DNA of 64,000 nucleotides from an uncultured Clostridia bacterium (GTDB taxonomy: Bacteria; Bacillota; Clostridia; Peptostreptococcales; Anaerovoracaceae): NCBI GenBank assembly GCA_937900415.1, contig CALCEY010000015.1, forward strand, positions 149,543 to 213,542. The letters run 5' to 3'. Position numbers and translations under genes: made by a program. The notes below the pieces were generated by a model. The model was not told the origin of the DNA, did no database searches, and was given only the letters and a program-made list of their open reading frames with translations. Each line of letters opens with the position of its first letter. The first letter of the stretch is position 1. Positions 34,676 to 43,543 of the stretch are shown one piece after another.

Positions 34676-36337
34676 CTACATGCCGCAGGCAAAGGCAGCA
34701 AGACGTTCTCTTGTCCTTGCCTCACCAAGAATCTGCTGTATTTCCCATACGTCAGGGGACTGGCTGCGGCCCATGAGAGCGATTCGTATCACCGTGCTTA
34801 CATGTCCCACATGCCCCTTATACTCATCCGGATGCTTTTTGTAGTCCTTAGGTTTGGCAGCATAGCCAAGGGCAGAGGCTATTTCTCTTATTTTGCCGAA
34901 CCACGCTTCCTGATCGTCGCTGTGATCGTAAGAAGTCAGGTAGCTCTCTATTATCTCTTTAGCGTCTGCCGCTGCTTCCTGCGGGAGCTCATCCTCTATC
35001 TTGAACATGTCGTCGAAGAAATAGCTGATATTTTCAACCATCTGCTGAGCGTATACATGATCCTTTCTTGGTTTTGCGCCGTCGCGGCCGATATTTAGAA
35101 TTTTTTCAAGATAATCTCTGTCTTTGAACATTGCCTCAAGGTCAGGCCTGAATTCCATTGCCCAATCCGAGAGGAAGGAAAAAAGCTCGGCTGCGCTTAT
35201 ACGAAGCAGAACGTCCTTGCTGATGTCGTTGAGCTTGTTCAAATCAAACAGAGCGCCTGAATTGCTCATCTTTTCTGTCGTAAATTCAAAATCATCTATA
35301 TCTGCATCGGGATTGGCTATGCGCCATTCTTCAAAATTGGAATTCAGAATTGTCAGAAGATATTCTCTGACAGCAGCCGGATGATAACCCAGACGGCGAT
35401 AATAATCAAGAGAAAGCTCAGGATCTTTGCGCTTCGAAAGCTTGCGCTTGTTACCGTCATCACCGATTTTCATTAGCTGAGCGGTATGGCAGTATACGGG
35501 AGGCTGCCAGCCCAGCTTCTCAAACAGCTCCACATGAATAGGCAGCGACGGCAGCCATTCCGCGCCCCTGACCACATGAGTGGTGCGCATAAGGTGGTCG
35601 TCGACCACGTGGGCGAAATGATAAGTCGGAATGCCGTTGGCTTTGAGAAGAACGGTATCCTGATCGTTTACCGGCATACTGAGAGTGCCTCTGATTGCGT
35701 CTTCTATTTCAAATCTTTTTATCTGATCTTCGGGCAGAGTCATATCTCCGTCGGATTTAAGCCTTATAACATAAGGCAGGCCTTCGGCTATCTTGTTTTC
35801 TATTTCTTCTAATGTAAGGCTTCGGCTTTTAGCCCATTTTCCGTATATTCCCGGGTTTTGCTTTAAGTCTTCCTGCTCTGCTCTTATCTGGGAAATTTCT
35901 TCTTCCGTAAGGAAGCACGGATAGGCCTTGCCCTCTGAGACCAGTTTTTTGGCAAAGGATTGATATATTGGGCCGCGGAGACTTTGCACATAGCTGCCGT
36001 AGGAGCCTGTTTCACCGTCGGCGGATGCGCCCTCGTCAAAATTTATGCCGAAGAATTTAAGGGAGTTTATGATTATATCGACGGCTCCTTCAACGTAACG
36101 CTTATCGTCGGTATCTTCGATTCTGAGAAAGAAAACTCCGCCTGACTGGTGGGCGAGACGTTCGTCTGCAAAAGCGCCGAACAGGTTGCCAAGGTGTATG
36201 AAGCCTGTGGGACTCGGACCCAGTCTGGTTACTTTAGCGCCGTCCGAAAGAGTGCGGGGAGGGAACATTTCCTCATATTCTTCAGGGCTTTTTTCGACTT
36301 GTGGGAAAAGGATTTCCGCAAGTTTTTCGTAATTCAT
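34676..36337 (-). CDS. gltX: glutamate-tRNA ligase
   Basis: 553 residues, class I synthetase. The HIGH motif is HLGN (48-51, in GPSPTGFIHLGN) and the KMSKS motif KLSKRKDPELS. Other segments are FFLRIEDTDDKRYVEGA and TYHFAHVVDDHLMRTTHVVRG. The C-terminal anticodon-binding region is complete. It is longer than the usual ~480-500 residues and belongs to a clostridial GluRS branch; Glu/Gln discrimination cannot be told. RBS ttaggaggt on the minus strand. Confidence 0.93.
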   Translation of the reverse strand: MNYEKLAEILFPQVEKSPEEYEEMFPPRTLSDGAKVTRLGPSPTGFIHLGNLFGAFADERLAHQSGGVFFLRIEDTDDKRYVEGAVDIIINSLKFFGINFDEGASADGETGSYGSYVQSLRGPIYQSFAKKLVSEGKAYPCFLTEEEISQIRAEQEDLKQNPGIYGKWAKSRSLTLEEIENKIAEGLPYVIRLKSDGDMTLPEDQIKRFEIEDAIRGTLSMPVNDQDTVLLKANGIPTYHFAHVVDDHLMRTTHVVRGAEWLPSLPIHVELFEKLGWQPPVYCHTAQLMKIGDDGNKRKLSKRKDPELSLDYYRRLGYHPAAVREYLLTILNSNFEEWRIANPDADIDDFEFTTEKMSNSGALFDLNKLNDISKDVLLRISAAELFSFLSDWAMEFRPDLEAMFKDRDYLEKILNIGRDGAKPRKDHVYAQQMVENISYFFDDMFKIEDELPQEAAADAKEIIESYLTSYDHSDDQEAWFGKIREIASALGYAAKPKDYKKHPDEYKGHVGHVSTVIRIALMGRSQSPDVWEIQQILGEARTRERLAAFACGM

Positions 36338-36441
36338 TTATAAAAACCTCCTAAGGTTGATTTCTGACTAATTTATTATATATGCAAAAGTATGAAATAT
36401 CAAGATTTTGGGAAAATAAAAGAGATTGAAGGAGGAGTGAA

Positions 36442-37989
36442 ATGTACGAAAAATATTTGGAAATTCTGAGAAAGGATTTGCCTATCGGAGAGAGCTTCGA
36501 CATACTTGAACGAAAGTTCAGAATAGGCGGCAGAAAAGCTTCCATGTTTTTTACAGACGGACTGACCAACGGCCAGAACGCGCAGTTTATGCTCAATTAT
36601 CTCTTGAGCATTAAAAAAGAAGATATGGACGATATTGCAGACAGCAAACAGTTTTTGGAGGAAAAGCTGCCATTTTTGGACAGTAATCTCATAGAGCCGA
36701 AGAAGGGTTTACACGGGCAGAAGAGCTCCTTCGAGCAGACTGAAAGCGACATGAAGAGCTTCAAGGGACAACAGCAGGAGGAAGCGGATGAATCTGACGG
36801 GCGGCTTGACAACGCCGATGTCTGGACAAAGGAGATGATAGAAGATTGTTGCCGTCAGGCTGAACAGAAGATGTATTCAGGTCTTACGGTGCTTGATATA
36901 CAAGGCATGGACAGGCTTATATTCATGGATATGAGGAATTATCCTTCCCGATCCGTTGAAGAGCCGGAAAAGGAAAAGTCGCTGCGCGGCGCAAAAGACG
37001 GATTTACAGAGAACCTGATGGAAAATATCAGCATGATACGTCGCCGCATAAGGGACAACAACCTGATTGCCTCATATTATTCGGTTGGAAGAATAAGCAA
37101 GACAGATGTAGTTGTGACATATATGAAAAACAAGGTAAACGTAAAACTACTGGAAAAACTTGAAAGCCAGCTGCAATGTTTGGACGCTGAAAGTCTGACG
37201 GTTGGTGATCAGAGCCTAGTCGAAAGACTTCTCAAATCTGTGGGAGGCTACAGTAAATTGAATCCTTTTCCGAAAGTAAGGTATTCGCAGCGCCCGGATA
37301 TCATAGCAGCTCATGTGGCCGAGGGTAAGATTGCTATAATCGTAGACAATTCGCCTACGGTGATGCTGCTGCCGGTGGGAATTTTTGATTTCCTGCAAGA
37401 TATAGACGACTATTATTTTCCACAGGTTACGGGTAATTATTTCAGGCTTTTAAGGACGGTGAATTTCCTTGTAATACTGTTTCTTATCCCGGTTTATCTT
37501 CTTATCATAGAATATAAGGAATTTACGCCCGAGATATTGAAATTTTTCATTCCCGAAGAGGATTTCGCAGTGCCCATACTTCTTCAGTTTATCTTGCTGG
37601 AGGTGGCTATAGACGGTCTTAAGCTCGCTTCCCTGAACACTCCCGACTCGCTCGGCATGTCCCTTTCTGTAATAGGAGCCCTTATTCTGGGAGAGTTCAG
37701 CGTCAGCTCAGGCTGGTTTATACCGCAGACGATACTGTGTATGGCGGTCGTCGCTCTCGCCAGCTTTACTCAGCCAAGCATCGAGCTAAGCTACGGGATT
37801 AAGTTTTCAAGAGTGTTGATGATGCTTGGCGCAGGCTTTTTCGGCGCCGTCGGCTTTGCAGCCGGAGTTGTCGTTTCAATATTTTTTCTGGCAACGACAA
37901 GAACTCTTTCAGGCGACTCATACCTTTACCCTCTTGTGCCTTTTAGGTGGAAGGCGCTAAAAAGATTGCTTTTTCGCTGTGAAAAGTGA
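36442..37989 (+). CDS. GerA/SpoVAF-family spore germination membrane protein
   Basis: 515 residues. A soluble N-terminal domain (~1-330) with GLTNGQNAQFMLNYLL, SYYSVGRISKTDVVVTYM, SVGGYSKLNPFPKVRYSQRPD and TVMLLPVGIFDFLQ. About five TM segments follow (from ~350). This is the GerAA/SpoVAF build; the short opening and length are closest to SpoVAF, part of or linked to dipicolinic acid release at germination. Residues ~85-125 are low-complexity and charged. It is a lone gene here rather than inside a spoVA or gerABC operon. RBS gaaggagg. Confidence 0.88.
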   Translation: MYEKYLEILRKDLPIGESFDILERKFRIGGRKASMFFTDGLTNGQNAQFMLNYLLSIKKEDMDDIADSKQFLEEKLPFLDSNLIEPKKGLHGQKSSFEQTESDMKSFKGQQQEEADESDGRLDNADVWTKEMIEDCCRQAEQKMYSGLTVLDIQGMDRLIFMDMRNYPSRSVEEPEKEKSLRGAKDGFTENLMENISMIRRRIRDNNLIASYYSVGRISKTDVVVTYMKNKVNVKLLEKLESQLQCLDAESLTVGDQSLVERLLKSVGGYSKLNPFPKVRYSQRPDIIAAHVAEGKIAIIVDNSPTVMLLPVGIFDFLQDIDDYYFPQVTGNYFRLLRTVNFLVILFLIPVYLLIIEYKEFTPEILKFFIPEEDFAVPILLQFILLEVAIDGLKLASLNTPDSLGMSLSVIGALILGEFSVSSGWFIPQTILCMAVVALASFTQPSIELSYGIKFSRVLMMLGAGFFGAVGFAAGVVVSIFFLATTRTLSGDSYLYPLVPFRWKALKRLLFRCEK

Positions 37990-38027
37990 TATAATATATC
38001 AATATATTATGGATATGGGGGTTAAGC

Positions 38028-40001
38028 ATGGCAAGAATTTTGAAGAAGATTCCTAATTTTAAGCTTCCCAAGTATAAGATGCGGGAGATAGAAGAAATCG
38101 AGGAACTGAACATAGAATATACACCCGAAGTTCTGGAAAATCTTAAGAAAAAAAGCGATAAAGAGAGAAAAGGCGGCAATTATCCGGGAACAGAGTATAA
38201 GACTGTAAAGGAGATTTTTGACAGAAGCACGAGGCTTTTTGCAGACCGACCTTTTATTGTTGAAAAGTTTAACAGAAAAGGCAGTTTTGAAGAGATAACA
38301 TACGGAAAATTCAGAGAGGACGTAATCAATCTCGGTACGGGAATTACAAGAGCTTTTAAGCTGAAAGGAGAAAAAATCCTTATCATAGGCGAGACTACGT
38401 ATCAATGGTACGTTTCATATATGGCCATGCTCGGCGGAGCGGCAATCGCCGTGCCTACGGACAAGGAACTTCCGGATAACGAGCTTGAAAATATAATAAA
38501 GCGTTCGGACGCGGCGGCCGTAATCTTTTCTGCCAGGAAAAAAGACCAGATTAAAAAGGTGGCCAACCACTGTCCCGGCGTAAAGTATTTTATGGAAATG
38601 TATTCGGACGAAAAGGTGGACGGCAGGTTTGTAGGTCTTTCACATGTTATGGAAGAGGGCAAATTTCTTATAGATATGGGCTGCACTGATTACACAGACA
38701 TCGAGATACAGCCCGATGATTTCGCAGTGCTCATATTTACCAGCGGTACTACGTCGGCGGCCAAAGGCGTCATGATTTCCAACACCAATCTGGCATATAA
38801 TATCAATTCTGTTACGCCATATGTCTACCTGTCCCCTGACGACAGACTGTTTTCGGTGCTTCCTCTGCATCATACCTATGAGTCCACCATAGGATTTTTG
38901 CTTCCTATGTCTATGGGATGCTCAGTAGCGGTTTGTCAGGGTCTTAAGCATATAGCCAACGACATGAAGGAAACTCAGCCTACTGCCATCATAGCGGTTC
39001 CTCTTCTCATCGAATCTCTCTATAAGAAGATAAATCAGGGAATTGAGAAGAGCGGCAAGACTGCCGCAGTAAAATCAATGATATCATTGTCAAACGGTCT
39101 TAAAAACCTGGGAATAGACGTTAAGAGAAAGGTCTTTAAGGATATTTACGCTAATCTGGGCGGAAGACTGCGCATAGTGGTTTCTGCGGCTGCGCCTATA
39201 GACGCGAAGGTCGGAAAATGGCTTGAGGATATAGGAATAACTTTCCTGCAAGGATACGGGCTTACCGAGACTGCGCCGATTGCAGCTCTTACTCCCGACT
39301 GGGATACGAGAGTGGGCTCAGCCGGAAAGTCTGTTGTCTGGGATGAAATAAAGATTTACAATCCCAATGAAAAGGGAGAGGGAGAAATATGGATAAAGGG
39401 CAAGACCGTAATGCTGGGGTATTACGAGGATGAGGAGGCTACGGCGGCCGTTATGAAGGACGGCTGGTTCAATTCCGGCGACATAGGCTATATGGACGAA
39501 GACGGCTTCATATATATTACCGGCAGAAGCAAGAACGTTATAGTGACTCAGAACGGCAAGAACATATATCCTGAAGAAATAGAAACCCTGCTTTCAAAGG
39601 TAGAAGAGATCGCAGAGAGCATGGTATACGGCAAGGAGGTTGCCGGTGAAAAAGAACTTATCATCACGGCCAGAGTAATCCCGGATTATGAAAAGATAGA
39701 AGAGCTTCACGGCAGCGGGCTTAGTGAAGAGGAAATTTACAAGGTTCTCTGGGAGCAGATACGAAAGGTCAACCGCAAGCTGAGCAATTATAAGACTATT
39801 AAAAAGCTTGAAATTAAAACGGGACAGTTTGAAAAGACCAGCACGATGAAGATAAAGCGCTATGCGGAATTTGCAAAGGACGCAAATGAAATGAAGGCTG
39901 CTGAGCCGATGAATGTTGTCGAGCAGGGGAACGTTGCCGAGCAGGCGAAGGCCGCTGAGGCTGTAGGAGATGCTTCCGCAGAACAAAAGACAGAAAATTA
40001 A
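38028..40001 (+). CDS. AMP-forming long-chain acyl-CoA synthetase
   Basis: 657 residues of the ANL superfamily. ATP/AMP loop LIFTSGTTSAAKGVMISN, A5 motif LQGYGLTETAP, A7 GWFNSGDIGYMDEDGFIYITGRSKNVIV, and the A10 lysine region FEKTSTMKIKR. Activates fatty acids to acyl-CoA for lipid metabolism. The last ~35 residues are a repeat-like Ala/Glu/Val tail with no known role. Starts 38 nt after the germination gene, with a weak RBS. Confidence 0.92.
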   Translation: MARILKKIPNFKLPKYKMREIEEIEELNIEYTPEVLENLKKKSDKERKGGNYPGTEYKTVKEIFDRSTRLFADRPFIVEKFNRKGSFEEITYGKFREDVINLGTGITRAFKLKGEKILIIGETTYQWYVSYMAMLGGAAIAVPTDKELPDNELENIIKRSDAAAVIFSARKKDQIKKVANHCPGVKYFMEMYSDEKVDGRFVGLSHVMEEGKFLIDMGCTDYTDIEIQPDDFAVLIFTSGTTSAAKGVMISNTNLAYNINSVTPYVYLSPDDRLFSVLPLHHTYESTIGFLLPMSMGCSVAVCQGLKHIANDMKETQPTAIIAVPLLIESLYKKINQGIEKSGKTAAVKSMISLSNGLKNLGIDVKRKVFKDIYANLGGRLRIVVSAAAPIDAKVGKWLEDIGITFLQGYGLTETAPIAALTPDWDTRVGSAGKSVVWDEIKIYNPNEKGEGEIWIKGKTVMLGYYEDEEATAAVMKDGWFNSGDIGYMDEDGFIYITGRSKNVIVTQNGKNIYPEEIETLLSKVEEIAESMVYGKEVAGEKELIITARVIPDYEKIEELHGSGLSEEEIYKVLWEQIRKVNRKLSNYKTIKKLEIKTGQFEKTSTMKIKRYAEFAKDANEMKAAEPMNVVEQGNVAEQAKAAEAVGDASAEQKTEN

Positions 40002-40019
40002 ATACAAGGTTATCGCATG

Positions 40020-40057
40020 CCGCCTCGGATTCTTATGACTTGAGGCGGTTGTTTTTA
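40020..40057 (+). terminator. intrinsic terminator of the acyl-CoA synthetase gene
   Basis: ccgcctc/gaggcgg stem with a 15-nt loop and a GTTTTTA tract. Confidence 0.8.
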
Positions 40058-40135
40058 TAATTTTACTGCAACGCAGCGGGAGTTTTAACGTTATATATTG
40101 GTAAGGATATATTTTGTTAAAAAAGAGAGGTCACC

Positions 40136-40696
40136 ATGCATGATGAAAACATAGTTGAAATGTATTGGCAGAGGGATGAAAGGGCTATAGAAGAAACTGA
40201 CGCCAAATACGGACGTTATCTTTTCAAAATAGCGTACAGCATACTCGCAGATGAAGAGGACGGCAGAGAAAGCCTTAACGACGCATATTTCAGAGCATGG
40301 AATTCAATGCCGCCGACAAGGCCGCAGAGGCTTTGTCCTTACATGGTAAAAATAACGAGACAGAGCGCAATTGATATTTTCAGAAGAAAAAACAGAAAAA
40401 AACGTGGCATGTCTCAATATGAAGAATCGCTTTCCGAGCTGGAGGACTGTATTTCAAAGGGGAATGAAACGCAGGAGACGGTGGATTTGAAGCTGCTTGC
40501 AGAGGCGATAAATCAGTGGCTCATGACTTTACCGAAGGAGACGAGGGTGATTTTTACCGGAAGATATTATTTTATGGATTCCGTTAAAGATATTGCGGTT
40601 TACTGCAATATGAGTCAGTCAAAGGTGAAAAGTCTGCTTTTTCGCGCACGCGTCTCTTTGCGGGAGTATTTGAAGAAAGAGGGGTTTGACTTATGA
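40136..40696 (+). CDS. ECF-type RNA polymerase sigma factor
   Basis: 186 residues. Region 2 spans ~20-95 (YGRYLFKIAYSILADEEDGRE, AYFRAWNSMPP, RLCPYMVKITRQSAIDIFRRK) and region 4 spans ~125-180 (LPKETRVIFTGRYYFMDSVKDI, MSQSKVKSLLFRARVSLREYL). No region 3 or 1, so ECF class. The downstream gene overlaps its stop codon (ATGA type) and encodes a one-TM protein, the usual anti-sigma arrangement. RBS agagagg. Confidence 0.92.
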   Translation: MHDENIVEMYWQRDERAIEETDAKYGRYLFKIAYSILADEEDGRESLNDAYFRAWNSMPPTRPQRLCPYMVKITRQSAIDIFRRKNRKKRGMSQYEESLSELEDCISKGNETQETVDLKLLAEAINQWLMTLPKETRVIFTGRYYFMDSVKDIAVYCNMSQSKVKSLLFRARVSLREYLKKEGFDL

Positions 40697-41952
40697 GACA
40701 GGATAAGCTTATAGACGCGTTGAATTTCTTAGATGAGGACAGGGTTTTTGAAGCTATGGAGGTAAGGGATAAAAAGGTGAAGAAACGCAATTTCAGATAT
40801 GCCGGAATAGCAGCCTGCCTTTGTCTGACGATGATAACGGGAATATATTTTCTGAAGGACAGGGAGAGTGCGGGAGGAGCTGAAAACGGAGAAAATAAAG
40901 CGCTGACCATCCTTGGAATATTTGATAAAGCAGCTTCAGCGGGCGGCGGGGCAGTTTATCTGCCCGATATTGAAAATTTCGACGACGGTAACCCCTGGGA
41001 GCAAGGAAAGATACCGGAGACATTACCGGTATTTAAGAACAACGAATATTTCCCTGCGGGAGAGCCGGTGAGCGGACTTAGTGAAGAGGAAATGGAGAAG
41101 AAGCTGAGAGACGCCGCAATGGTACTTGGAGTTGAAGCAGGGACTATAGAAAGAGAAATCGTTGATTTGTCGGCAGTGTATGAAAACTATACGTTTGAAA
41201 AGGAGACAACCGGGGAAACTGACAGGAAATATCCGTCTGAGGAAAAATTGAAAAATTTTGACGGTCTCATAAGTCTTTCAATCAGAGAGAACGGACTTGA
41301 GATAAGCATAAGCAGGGACGGCAGATTTTCGATAACAAGCATTGACGGAAGTGAAACCGACTGTATAGCCGAATTGCCGAAAGAGTTTTTTTCAGATGAC
41401 GGATCATCTTCTGACGGGCAGGCAGATCTTTTGCTGGACTTCCTCGTGGAAGAATACGGTGAACTGTTTGAATTTTCCAATGTGAAAAAGATTTCATACA
41501 TTGATACTTATATTAACGGTGAAACCGAAAGAGTATATGAAATATATGACGGGGGTAAAAATTACGAAGAAGAAATTGTAAATTATGGATTGGGAAGAGC
41601 GAGGTTTGCGGTATCCGAGGGAAAACTTAAGGGAATATATGCAGACGGCGTGCTGTCCTGTGCGGAAAAGGTGGGAGATTATCCGGTAATTTCCGAAGAA
41701 GAGGCTTTTGAAATGCTTCTTCGAGGCGAATATATAGCCAGCTATACGCCGGAGAAAATTAAGGAAGAGGATGTAAAAAAGGTTGAGTTTGAATACAGCC
41801 CGGGTACTGAAAGTTATCTGATTCCGTACTACTGTTTCTATGTGAAAGACAACTCTGTGTATGACGCAGGGGACGGACATTATATCCTCTGCATGGTTCC
41901 TGCGATAGAATCAAAATATATAGAAGGCTGGCCCGATATGCTGAAAAGTTAG
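40693..41952 (+). CDS. one-TM extracytoplasmic protein, probable ECF anti-sigma/sensor partner
   Basis: 419 residues. A ~33-residue cytoplasmic head (RQDKLIDALNFLDEDRVFEA, then KKVKKRN) is followed by one TM segment (~37-53, AGIAACLCLTMITGIYFL) and a large acidic outer domain of ~365 residues. Proteins of this layout accompany ECF sigma genes in many Clostridia; the head probably binds the sigma factor. The outer domain has no family I recognise. Overlap with the sigma gene indicates translational coupling. Confidence 0.7.
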   Translation: MRQDKLIDALNFLDEDRVFEAMEVRDKKVKKRNFRYAGIAACLCLTMITGIYFLKDRESAGGAENGENKALTILGIFDKAASAGGGAVYLPDIENFDDGNPWEQGKIPETLPVFKNNEYFPAGEPVSGLSEEEMEKKLRDAAMVLGVEAGTIEREIVDLSAVYENYTFEKETTGETDRKYPSEEKLKNFDGLISLSIRENGLEISISRDGRFSITSIDGSETDCIAELPKEFFSDDGSSSDGQADLLLDFLVEEYGELFEFSNVKKISYIDTYINGETERVYEIYDGGKNYEEEIVNYGLGRARFAVSEGKLKGIYADGVLSCAEKVGDYPVISEEEAFEMLLRGEYIASYTPEKIKEEDVKKVEFEYSPGTESYLIPYYCFYVKDNSVYDAGDGHYILCMVPAIESKYIEGWPDMLKS

Positions 41953-42011
41953 CTTTTAATATGGGCGGCGCCGGCGTCGATGCTTTTTTGTGAAAAGCGC
42001 TTTGCCCTTAG

Positions 42012-42049
42012 TGCCCGTCCTTGCGGAATTACGTAAGGACGGGCATTTT
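42012..42049. terminator. intrinsic terminator between convergent genes
   Basis: tgcccgtcctt/aaggacgggca stem followed by TTTTC on the plus strand; may also stop gerQ transcription from the other side. Confidence 0.85.
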
Positions 42050-42062
42050 CATGCAATGAGGC

Positions 42063-42839
42063 TTACAGGTTTGGCAGTACCGGAGGAGAATAGTAGACGT
42101 AAGTAAGTCTTATTGAGAATATGTCCAGAACCATTATGTTGCCGGTAGTTATTTCTTGAAGAATTATGAAATTGCCGCCGACGCCGACAAGGAAACCGTA
42201 GCGGGTTTGAATGGTATTGGAACCGATAAGCTGCTCTATGCGCATATACCGGCCTATCTGGGTACGCAGAAAACCGTTAAGAGACTGAATTGACTGATAG
42301 TCTATTTCTTCTTCGTAACCGTTTGGCGTTAGCGGATCGTGCGGGGTTATTATGTAAGGCTGTTCCGACGAACCTCCGACTGATATGTTTTCCATATAAT
42401 TTGTCATTTGAGAGTAGGATAGCGGGTCGAGCTGTGATTGCTGCGATTTGGAGGCGTTTATGTTGTACAGCGGAGCTTCGTACCAGCTGTTTGACTTTTT
42501 ATTTTTATCCCCTTCGGGCGTTAACTCTGCATTGCCGGAGCCGTTTGCGTTCCTTGAATTTTCCATACCGCCCGAGACATCTTTGGCGGACTGTGCATCT
42601 TCAATCTGCGCTGAAAGAACAGGCTTTGTGCTTTGAATCAAGGAAGCTGCGTTTTCATTTACTGCCGCACGCTCTGATTTGCTCCCATAGATATTAGCTC
42701 CTTCTGCGGCCGCTGTCTCGACGGCCGGGGCAGAGGCCGATTTCGGAATGAAATCGTCCAGTTGTATTCTGTCGCCGACTGAGACTTTGCCGGCTCTTAT
42801 CATTTTTGGTGTAACGGTGTTGTTACAGCATGGTGCCAT
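42063..42839 (-). CDS. gerQ: GerQ-like spore coat/CwlJ-anchoring protein
   Basis: 258 residues. The first ~170 are low-complexity, rich in Ser, Ala, Asn and Gln. The C-terminal ~65 (SLNGFLRTQIGRYMRIEQ, then TRYGFLVGVGGNFIILQEIT and NIMVLDIFSIRLTYVYY) match the GerQ core. In Bacillus GerQ is a coat protein cross-linked by transglutaminase and needed to hold CwlJ. The gene directly follows cwlJ (25 nt), as in B. subtilis, which supports the call despite a much longer N-terminus. RBS caggaggt. Confidence 0.78.
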   Translation of the reverse strand: MAPCCNNTVTPKMIRAGKVSVGDRIQLDDFIPKSASAPAVETAAAEGANIYGSKSERAAVNENAASLIQSTKPVLSAQIEDAQSAKDVSGGMENSRNANGSGNAELTPEGDKNKKSNSWYEAPLYNINASKSQQSQLDPLSYSQMTNYMENISVGGSSEQPYIITPHDPLTPNGYEEEIDYQSIQSLNGFLRTQIGRYMRIEQLIGSNTIQTRYGFLVGVGGNFIILQEITTGNIMVLDIFSIRLTYVYYSPPVLPNL

Positions 42840-42863
42840 GAATTACCTCCTGTTTTTCGGTTT

Positions 42864-43307
42864 TTAAGTATCGGCATAGTAGCTGGTTGGTATATAAAAA
42901 CAGTGATCGCCTATGCGGTTATGTATAACGCCCACTCTTGTAGGGAAATAAGTGGGGCATACATTGCTGTAGGGATTGAAAAAGAAAAGTGAATTGTCTA
43001 TCCCTGTCAGTCTGCCGCCTGCCAAGGCCCAATCAGCTATTTGATAATGTATATCGGTCGGCCTCATGTTGTAAACGTTCTGGGCGTTGTAAGCGCCGCC
43101 CACAGATTCACGCATACATGTAAACTGACCTGGCTGAGTTATTATTGCTCTTACATCGCCGCCTTTGCCGACACGGCTGAATTCTCCCTCGGTCGCAGTC
43201 GCTCTGTTCATAACTACAGTAGCTACCGCGGCCATGCCGTATTCGCCTTCGCCCCCTGCTTCACATTGAATGAGGCGGGCAAAGAGCTCTCTGGTATCTA
43301 ATGCCAT
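42864..43307 (-). CDS. cwlJ: spore cortex-lytic enzyme CwlJ
   Basis: 147 residues of the SleB/CwlJ cell-wall hydrolase family without a signal peptide or peptidoglycan-binding domain, which distinguishes CwlJ from SleB. Motifs: LIQCEAGGEGEYGMAAVATVVMNR with the catalytic Glu, PGQFTCM, and FFFNPYSNVCPTYFP. It hydrolyses spore cortex during germination, triggered by Ca-DPA. Cotranscribed with the GerQ-like gene. RBS gtggaggt. Confidence 0.92.
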   Translation of the reverse strand: MALDTRELFARLIQCEAGGEGEYGMAAVATVVMNRATATEGEFSRVGKGGDVRAIITQPGQFTCMRESVGGAYNAQNVYNMRPTDIHYQIADWALAGGRLTGIDNSLFFFNPYSNVCPTYFPTRVGVIHNRIGDHCFYIPTSYYADT

Positions 43308-43543
43308 AGCTTACCTCCACGAACTGATATTATTCTATTACACGAGAATATAAAATGTGATTGATATTGCCTAAAAATATATTTTTTGATAAAATAATAA
43401 AATAGTTTTATCCACAGGAGACGTTTTTAAAAGTGTAAAAAAGCAGTTTGCAGGGATATAGCGCACAAAGAAAATATAATATGCAAAGATACAGCATGCA
43501 GAGATATGCTGAAAAGAACAGCTCTTAATCGTTAGAGGGGTAT

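Noticed and set aside
13698..40097. Identical 15-mer (ttttaacgttatata) upstream of the hydrogenase gene (13698-13712) and near the ECF sigma gene (40083-40097)
   Set aside because: A few shared 15-mers are expected by chance in 64 kb of AT-rich intergenic sequence; no further similarity flanks it.
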